Assembly (NCBI GenBank): GCA_037367405.1
Contig: JAZKJV010009620.1
Span: 310,001-374,000, forward strand
Length of the DNA: 64,000 nt
Direction of reading: 5' to 3'
DNA from: Ottelia alismoides
Lineage: Eukaryota; Streptophyta; Magnoliopsida; Alismatales; Hydrocharitaceae
Below the pieces are notes generated by a model. That model was not told the origin of the DNA. It saw nothing but the letters and a program-made list of their open reading frames with translations, and searched no databases. Each line of letters begins with the position of its first letter. Position 1 is the stretch's first letter. Shown piece after piece: positions 57,118 through 64,000 of the stretch. Position numbers and translations under genes: made by a program.

Positions 57118-60100
57118 TGATGAATCTCAATTTCATCACTTTATTCTATCATTTTGGCCTTAAACACCCTAGCTAATGCTTGTAAATAGCCTCAATTTGC
57201 ACATAATAGCATCCATTATTTATTGTATTATTTGTATATAAAAAATGTTTTTAATGCCAGAATTATAGAATAAAGAGAAGAAAAGAAAAAGAGTAAAATA
57301 TTGCAAATATTTTACGACCCTAACCCCGAGACCAAGTTCAGAATGGAGTTGGTCGACAAGGAATAAAGTAGGGGGAGATAAGGGCCAGAAATACAACAAA
57401 TACCTCATTTTATTTATTCATTAATTATGCAATTTTGACGCCTATTTTATTCTTTATTATTTATTTATTAAATAAAGAAACTTTGTGCATAAAAGTTGTA
57501 GATAATAATGTAAATAAAAATACAAATTTGAGTTTCTACAAAAATAATATACTGTGATCATTTTATATACAAAATAAAAAGCCACAAACCAAACTTCACA
57601 TACCCATATCTTTCAAATAAAAACTCAAAACATAGCAGAATTACCTCTAATTGTATCTAACTTTTCACGAGCTATTTAATGGTGGTGGTTTTATATTTTT
57701 TTAGAGTTACTGTGTAAAAGTTAGGTTTTGGGCCCCTATTGTACGTAATACCGATTAAAATATTCAATTTATTCATTATTTATTATTTTTACAAATTCAT
57801 ATTTTTATAATTTTGTAATAATTAACACATGTGCATATTAAAATCAGAATAAAATCAAAAAGAAAAGGGAAAATAAAATAAATTTATGTAAAATACATAG
57901 ACAAAAGACCTATGTTTCTATATGTATATAAATAAAAGGAAAATACATTATTTAATTCTTTATTCCTTTATATTTTTATAATATTGTAAATAATATGCAT
58001 ATTCTATAAAAAATATAAAACTAAAATAAAACTCAATAAAATACATTAAAATAAAATAGTATACATAAAACATAGGTAAAATACCTATGAATATACCTAT
58101 ATAATATACTTACCTATTTATTTAAGTGTACACATAACATCATAAAAATAAAATAAAAATATATTTATACTCACAAAAAAAAGTTATAAATAAATAGAAT
58201 AAATAAATAACATAATAAAGTAAAACATACAAAACAAAATAAAAATGTACAAAATATAGGTAATTATACCTATAAATAAGCCACTAAAAATAAACTTGTA
58301 ATAAAATATACCAAAAATAAATAAAAATCGTAATAAAATACTAAATGAAATAATAAACATTTTTATTTTATATCCAAACATTAATAAAATCATCTATTAT
58401 TTTTAAATAATTATTCTTTAATAACCCTGTTGTTTTGTCCTGTAGTGAACCTAGATGGACTAATGGCAGGGCTTCCTCTGTTGACCTCTGGTCAACTCAC
58501 CCTCCAGCCTCTGCAGCCCGTCAAATCTGTCAAAGCATGCATTTTCTCCCATTTTTCCCGGCCGATCTACCACTCCAATAACATCGATCCCTTCACGGAA
58601 ATTACTCCAAAACGACCCTCATACACGCCCAACCCTTGTATCCTTTATACATAACTTGATTTCTTTCCTAACGGTCGGCCAAATAAGGGTAGTCACTTGT
58701 TTTATAAACAACTCACTGTGAAACCCGTCAAATCTGTCAATGACCTTGTTTTCTCCCATTTTTCCTGGGCATTCCATGCATCTATAACGCTCGCTTCCTT
58801 CACAAGAAATGTTCCCCAATAGTCCATGATAGACGCCCATGCCTTGTATCCCTTGTAAATACGATGGATTCATTGATTACGGCCGGTCAATAAGGGCTCC
58901 CCACTATGTTCATAAATAACTCCACCTTCCTCCTCCATGCTTTTTTGGGCATCTTCAAGCCCTAGAGTTCCACCATTTCGGCCTAAGTGTGCATCCAGGT
59001 GACAGATGGAGGTCCCCTGAGATGGATGGGAGCTCGCGAAGGAGGAGGTGCGCCCAAGGCTGCTGTCGCCGGCGACCTTTGCTCCCTGGTGTCACAACCT
59101 TGTATGAGTTGTGCTTTTCGTTTCTTTAGGTAGATTTTAATCCTGGCTTTTTATTTGTGCATTTATTTCGGCGTTTAGATCGTAGTTTTAGCGTAGGGTA
59201 GCTGATTTGTAGTTCGTCGGAGCTCCGCTCCGGCGAACATTTCACTGTTCAAACCACTAGTTCCGCCCCGCTTCTCACCTCACCTTCGTTCCCTCTCACA
59301 TTCTCCACCTCCCATCCACCTTAGACCAACCGGAATCGCCTAGGTTCTGCGAATCGAAGCTCGTCCACCACCTATCGTCGGAGCTTCGTCGTCCACCTCG
59401 TTTTCCATGATAATAGCTTCGTCTATGATCGAGGAGAGCCGCCTTGAGCCTTATTACTTTCCTGTGCAGGTTGGGCGTGCAAAAGAGCGCCAGGAGACGA
59501 ATTCAAGCAACGTCGGAGGTACCGAGGGCTCCTCGTCTACCCCGACCTTGCGGAGGAGCTCCGGTCAACCTCGTGCCATTTTGAAGCCTCCAGGAGATAG
59601 AGATACCTGCCAAGAAGCTTGGAGGGCCCTTTGGAGCTGCTAAGACCGACATGGGAGGGAGATATCGTCAGAGGAAGTTCGCCTAGGCGAACCTTCTTCC
59701 CTGTTCTTCCTTAGCCTTCCCCTGCCGTCCGATCAAGGAGGAGCCTCAGTTCGCATCAGCACCGTTGGATGGAGCCCAACATCAGCCGTCAGATTGCGAT
59801 CTGCGATCTAATCTCGTGAAGAGGTACCAGCCATCGGATGACTGCCACATGTCAAGTGAAGTCTCCAGTGTCGTCCGATCGTCTTTTTTAAGGGGTAAAT
59901 TGCATATCCAACCCCTCTTTTTTTGTATTTATTATTTACTCCTGTAAACAAAATATAACGTATAAAATAAAGTGGATATTTTATATCAAGGACCCTGAAC
60001 TTTTTGAAATTACACTTAGGTCCATTCCACGTCAACTCACGTGTCGTCCCACGTGAGGTAACAAAATGGGTAATTTACATGTATGTCCTGGTAAATTTTG

Positions 60101-61275
60101 TAAATTGTAAAATAGTCTAAGAAAATTAAATAAATATTTTTTCTATTGGGAAAATTGCAATGTGCCCCTGAACTTTTATTTATTTGCAGTTATGCCTCTG
60201 CTAGGCCATTTATTTTTGTGACTTTTATCTAATTATTAAAAATAGCTACATAGCTCCTAAAAATCCCTAAAAATAGGGTTTGATGCTTTATGCCTTGTAG
60301 ATACATGCCACATGTCCACTTTGCATTTTTTGCATTTTATCCATTTATTAAAAATTAAAAGGAGCCTAAATAATCCTTGTCTAAATTATAAAATACCAAA
60401 AAAATATAAAAACTTTTTGAAAAATTCCAAAAAAATTATATGTAATATTTTTTCGATATTTATTGATTCCAGAAAATAAAAAAACCTAAAAATAAGAAAA
60501 AAAATAAAAAAAATCAGAAAGCTCCAAAATCCAACAAAAAATATAAAAATTCCTTAGAAATACCAAAAAATGGTTTTCTATTTTATAATTATCTACATAT
60601 TATTAATTATGTACTAATAATTAATTTGGGTAATTTTAGGACTTAATTATTTTTTTAAAATCCAAATTAATCTCAGGTTATTTGTTAACCCCATATTTGG
60701 GAAATTTTTGACTTTAAAAATACATAAAAATTAGTAAAAATTTCTAAAAAATATGAAAACATTAGAAATGTATTAAAAACCCAAAAACAAATTATTTTGT
60801 GAATTTTGTTTATATTTAGTAGCATTTATAAATATATTTCTATGTATTATGTAAATAAAGCCTTATATACTCTATATTGTTTTTATAAAAAGAAAATATA
60901 AAAAAAATAAAAATATAAAAGAAAATATAAAATCAGAAAATTAAAAATCAAATATAAAAATATTAAATAAAAAAATAACAAATTAAAAAACCCACAAAAT
61001 AATAATATGGATAAGAAAAGGATTGAATAATTTCGTACATTTATTTTTGCCCCCAACTGTTTGCTCCCAGTGTTCGACACTCTACGTATGCTTACATGCT
61101 ATAGACATTTGCATGTAGAGTTATAATAAATTTTAACTATACATTTTTGAGATTTAATTGCTTTATTCATATAATGGGTTAATTGTTGATTAATCGGGAT
61201 TTATTGAGCGGTCAACGCATCGACTATTGATCCGCCTTGTGGACTAATACGGCCCTTAATTTTTCCCAGTTATCA
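57118..61275 (+). repeat. E3 3' LTR
   Basis: 4,158 bases, TGATGAATCTCAATTTCATC...GTTATCA, aligned throughout with the 5' copy but with many substitutions and small indels, so E3 is older than EA. Contains the U3 motif (57349-57385), the promoter duplication (58493-58920) and TATA (58910-58917). Confidence 0.93.
58493..58920 (+). repeat. Tandem duplication of promoter block, E3 3' LTR
   Basis: Same two copies as in the 5' LTR, with TATAAA at 58703 and CATAAATAAC at 58911. Presence in both LTRs shows the duplication existed before E3 inserted. Confidence 0.75.
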
Positions 61276-61280
61276 TCGCC

Positions 61281-62207
61281 CCAAGACAAATATTTTTCTT
61301 TACGTTTATTTTGGGTCGAGTAATTTTAGCAGTCCCAAATTTTAGGAAGTTGTCACTGGGTTTGTATATTTTCAATAAATCGCCTACCGAGTGTCCAATT
61401 TCCATTTAAATTATGTGAGTGAAAACAAGGAAGGAGATTGGAAATCCAATGCGTGATTAAACACAATGATGCATGCAGGGGTTAAAGATGCGTACCATGT
61501 CTCCAGCACTCTAAATGCAGGGTGATCCGCACAGAATTTAAATATAGAAAATATAAACTAACCTATATGATGTAAGTGAACCGTCCTAACAATATCTTCT
61601 ATTAGCGGGCAAGAACATGTTAATTTGACCAAGTCCAATACGCTCTACTCTATAGGTACAAAAGTTCTTGTTAAGGTCTTTGGACCTAATTAATTACCTG
61701 GCTCAAGCAAGTTAATAAAGAAATCAATAGGTGGCTCATAAAATTCGTATGAAACAAATAAAAATAAAGCGATGAAAAACAAAACCGGTGAGGTCCACCA
61801 AGTGCACCGGTACTTGACGAAACATACCCGCAACAAATGAATGTCCTTTTACTAGAGTACAAATGCTATAAATAAATACAAGAAAGACTATTTTTTTCAA
61901 ATTTCCGGTCTCCTTCAAATCTTCTCCTCCTCCTCTCACGCTCTCTCGCGACTTCGAGATGAATCAAGCTGCCTCCGCTTCGCTTGGGTGCTTCGGCTCT
62001 CCTAGGATCGCCTCCTTCGCTCCACGGGCCCTCGCAAGAAAAAGGAAAGAAAGAATGTGTAAGAAACATAATTATAAAACATGAGCAGGAAAAATGAAAT
62101 AAATACAATGAATATGGATAATGGAATAAATGTGAAAAAATATAAACAAATATGTACAACCAATAATAGCAGGTCAATAGAGAAACCAAACTACCCTCGT
62201 CGTGCCT
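61281..62207 (-). other. E2 leader, part next to PBS
   Basis: Continues the leader broken by E3 (46875-47153). Noncoding; matches E0 1-800 and, in part, the E3 leader (GGAAATTGGA... near 61400 on the minus strand). A pyrimidine-rich stretch at 61915-62030 gives chance frames. Confidence 0.7.
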
Positions 62208-62224
62208 CCCTGGCAACTGTGCCA
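62205..62224 (-). promoter_or_regulatory. E2 primer-binding site
   Basis: Minus strand TGGCACAGTTGCCAGGGAGG, a decayed tRNA-Asp-type site three bases from the LTR end at 62228. Confidence 0.85.
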
Positions 62225-62227
62225 TTT

Positions 62228-62726
62228 TGTTGGTCAGGATTTCTCGAGTTTTGAATTATTGATGAAAATAAATGTGCAATTATCGTCGTAACCAAAAGGA
62301 TCCTGCAACAAAAAAATTATTATTATTTTTATTCTCAGGCCAATAATTACAAGAAAATGCAAATAAAATAATGTAAGTTTTATACAAATATACACAGAAA
62401 AGTATTTACAAAACATTTTTTTTGGATTTTCTGGTTAAGTACATTATCTCCCCCTACTTTATTCCTCAACGATCAGGTCAAGTCTTGACATTCTCTCGGG
62501 GTTCGGGTCAACCTGCATCTATTACATATATATATATATACAATCTCTTTTATTTTCTTTATTTTTCTTTTATTTCTTTATTTTAGGTTAAAATAACAAT
62601 ATATGTAAAATATTTACACACAGATGCAAGTTAGTAAGAATAAGGAGCTAGTATTATATACATGTATTTTATAAGGGATTTTATTCTAAAATAAATGAAC
62701 AAAGATGATGAAATGCAGATTCATCA
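62228..62726 (-). repeat. E2 5' LTR with large internal deletion
   Basis: Only 499 bases against 3,892 for the 3' copy. Both ends match (TGATGAATCTGCATTTCATC at 62726; CCAACA at 62228). The middle, equivalent to about 39040-42440, is missing. The junction near 62350-62365 shows short A-rich microhomology (GAAAATGCAAATAAAA). Confidence 0.88.
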
Positions 62727-64000
62727 CAGCCCCCCCAGGAAGTGTGAAGCTTCTTCGAGCCATTGCCAGCTCGAATTGAGCGAAGACCGGACTTCTAGTT
62801 CCTCCATTAGGCGAACTACCACCAACATGTATAGTTCCTTTCCTTCTTTCTCTTCTTCCCTTCTTCTTCTTCTGCCTCTACTTCTTCTCCCTTCTTTCTT
62901 TTTCTCCTCTACAACTTCTTCTGCCTTTCCTCCAAATAGGGCCATCACTCTTCATTTCATCGCAACCCTCGAGCAACCCCTCTACAACTGTGGGTTGCTC
63001 GATCCACCATCGTCGCCGCAACACGACACCACACCTTCCGCCCCTCTCTATTGGTCTGCCTCATGTCACCACTGCCCTCGATAGTCCTCTCCTTCACCTC
63101 ACAACCGTAGCTCCACCAGCCCGCCTCGACCCTCGCAGCCGCACCAGCTTGCCTTCGACTACCACCGCTGGCCTCCCATGCACTTGCGCTTCACCTCCGC
63201 ATTGCTCTGGTCACCTTTGCCTTCCGCGCCACCCAAGCCCTCGACGTACAACCTCCATTGGGTTGGGTACCCATGCCTTGATCCACGGTCACCAAGGCAC
63301 CATCGAGTCTCCACTCGAAGCCTCCTACGCCAGCCACGTGGTGCTCCGACACACCTGAAGCTCAGCTGCTGCCTGAGCTTCGTGCCCTCACATGCGACAC
63401 ACGTGGGCGCATGGTATTTTATTCATCCATCCCTGCACTCCAAAAGAATAGTGCATCGGCCACTACCGACCATACACGTGCGCCGCCTGCACTCGTGGGG
63501 ACATTTGCAGGAAGGCTCCAGCAGGTCGGTAATAATTTTTAAGTCTTTTCATGCATTAATTAGAGTTTTTTTATTTACTTTTGTATTGCATTTAGATCCC
63601 TCTATTTAAGCAATTGTTTGAATCGTCATTTATCATTATATTTTTATTTCAAAAAGTGCATATTGTACAACCGTTAATTCTATATTATTGTGGATATTTT
63701 ATGTATTTTTTGAGCATTGTTTGATAATTTATCATTATTATTGTGATGAAATTTACCATATTTGCCATGTCTGTGTTGGAAATTCATAATAAATCACTCA
63801 TTGCTCTAGAAATTCCCCAAAATTCACATTTTGTATAATTTAGTATGTTCCGATTTGTGCCCAACAATCATTTTATTTGAACGCATATTTAGGGTAAACT
63901 TTATTATATTGTGATTAATGTAATTAATTTTTAATTCTCTATAAACTCAATATTTTTATGAGTTATATTTTTTCCTAGATAGATCCATTGTTGTAGAAGT
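62727..64000 (+). repeat. E1 3' LTR, distal part (runs out of window)
   Basis: Continues 37072-38911 after E2. From 62786 it aligns with the E1 5' LTR at 3894 onward (TTAGGCGAACTACCACCA against TCAGGCGAACCACCACCA, then pyrimidine-rich block, GC-rich block, GGTAATAATTTTTAA). Frames at 62695-63609 are shadows in the pyrimidine-rich LTR. The LTR end lies beyond the window. Confidence 0.82.

Larger units (their letters stand above)
47149..61280 (+). mobile_element. E3: LARD-like LTR retrotransposon with target duplication TCGCC
   Basis: TG...CA element 47154-61275 (14,122 bases) with perfect TCGCC duplications at 47149-47153 and 61276-61280. LTRs are about 4.15 kb each and the internal part only 5.8 kb. 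PBS at 51300, PPT before 57118, five hairpin-PPT modules. No gag, protease, RT or integrase can be read, so it fits the large retrotransposon derivative (LARD) class. It is inserted in the E2 leader. Confidence 0.93.
38912..62726 (-). mobile_element. E2: non-autonomous Athila-like element (minus), interrupted by E3
   Basis: Read on the minus strand: 5' LTR remnant 62726-62228, PBS at 62224, leader to 46875 (with E3 inside), gag-like/protease-like frames 46874 to about 45000, 3' noncoding region with five hairpin-PPT modules, PPT at 42816-42804 and 3' LTR 42803-38912. LTR ends TGATGAAT...CCAACA agree between the two copies. No RT or integrase is present. Without E3 it is about 9.7 kb. It lies in the E1 3' LTR. 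Confidence 0.9.

Noticed and set aside
62721..62736. Run of seven C beside the E2 LTR, which on the minus strand looks like a polypurine tract before TGATGAATC
   Set aside because: The adjacent LTR has the PBS on its other side, so it is the E2 5' LTR. The C-run belongs to the E1 target sequence; the duplication CAGCT/CAGCC supports this.

Overview
This window looks like pericentromeric or otherwise gene-poor nuclear DNA of a flowering plant. I see no intact host gene. Nearly all of it is one nest of Ty3/gypsy LTR retrotransposons of the Athila kind: primer-binding sites resemble the 3' end of tRNA-Asp (TGGCGCCGTTGCCGGGGA type), the LTRs begin TGATGAATC and are very long (about 2.9-4.2 kb), and one element keeps a decayed gag-protease-RT-RNase H-integrase order. 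Fragments of plastid DNA (rps12, ycf2, ycf3, ndhH, rps15) and mitochondrial DNA (nad2 with a group II intron) lie inside two of the LTRs. A ycf2 fragment argues against a recent grass plastome as donor, because grasses lost ycf2; I cannot name the species.

Layout. E1 is the oldest, outer element (+ strand): 5' LTR remnant 3894-8749 (broken by a plastid insertion, about 5160-8095), PBS 8752, leader and decayed gag/PR/RT up to 14309, the rest of RT, RNase H and integrase 33021-35290, 3' noncoding region to 37071, 3' LTR 37072-38911 and 62727 to beyond the window. E0 (- strand) sits in the E1 5' LTR; only its 5' LTR (823-3893), PBS and part of its leader (1-822) are in view. EA (+, 14310-33020, target duplication ATATG) split the E1 reverse transcriptase; its 5' LTR carries a 3.6-kb mitochondrial insertion (16633-20197) and its 3' noncoding region carries a solo LTR, ES (-, 26141-29813, duplication GTCGG). 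E2 (-, 38912-62726, duplication CAGCT/CAGCC) lies in the E1 3' LTR, and E3 (+, 47154-61275, duplication TCGCC) lies in the E2 leader.

How the parts relate. Only E1 shows polymerase and integrase. EA and E2 carry a gag-like/protease-like reading frame but no RT or integrase, and E3 carries no recognisable coding region, so EA, E2 and E3 look non-autonomous and would have depended on E1-like relatives. What all four share is noncoding: the PBS, leader motifs, a 3' box with two copies of CTACACTGG, and above all a series of hairpins, each ending in a copy of the polypurine tract (TAAGTATAGGGGG). This iterated hairpin-PPT array, 16 modules in four elements with a conserved order, is the most unusual structure I found. 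All coding regions described are broken by stops, frameshifts or insertions.
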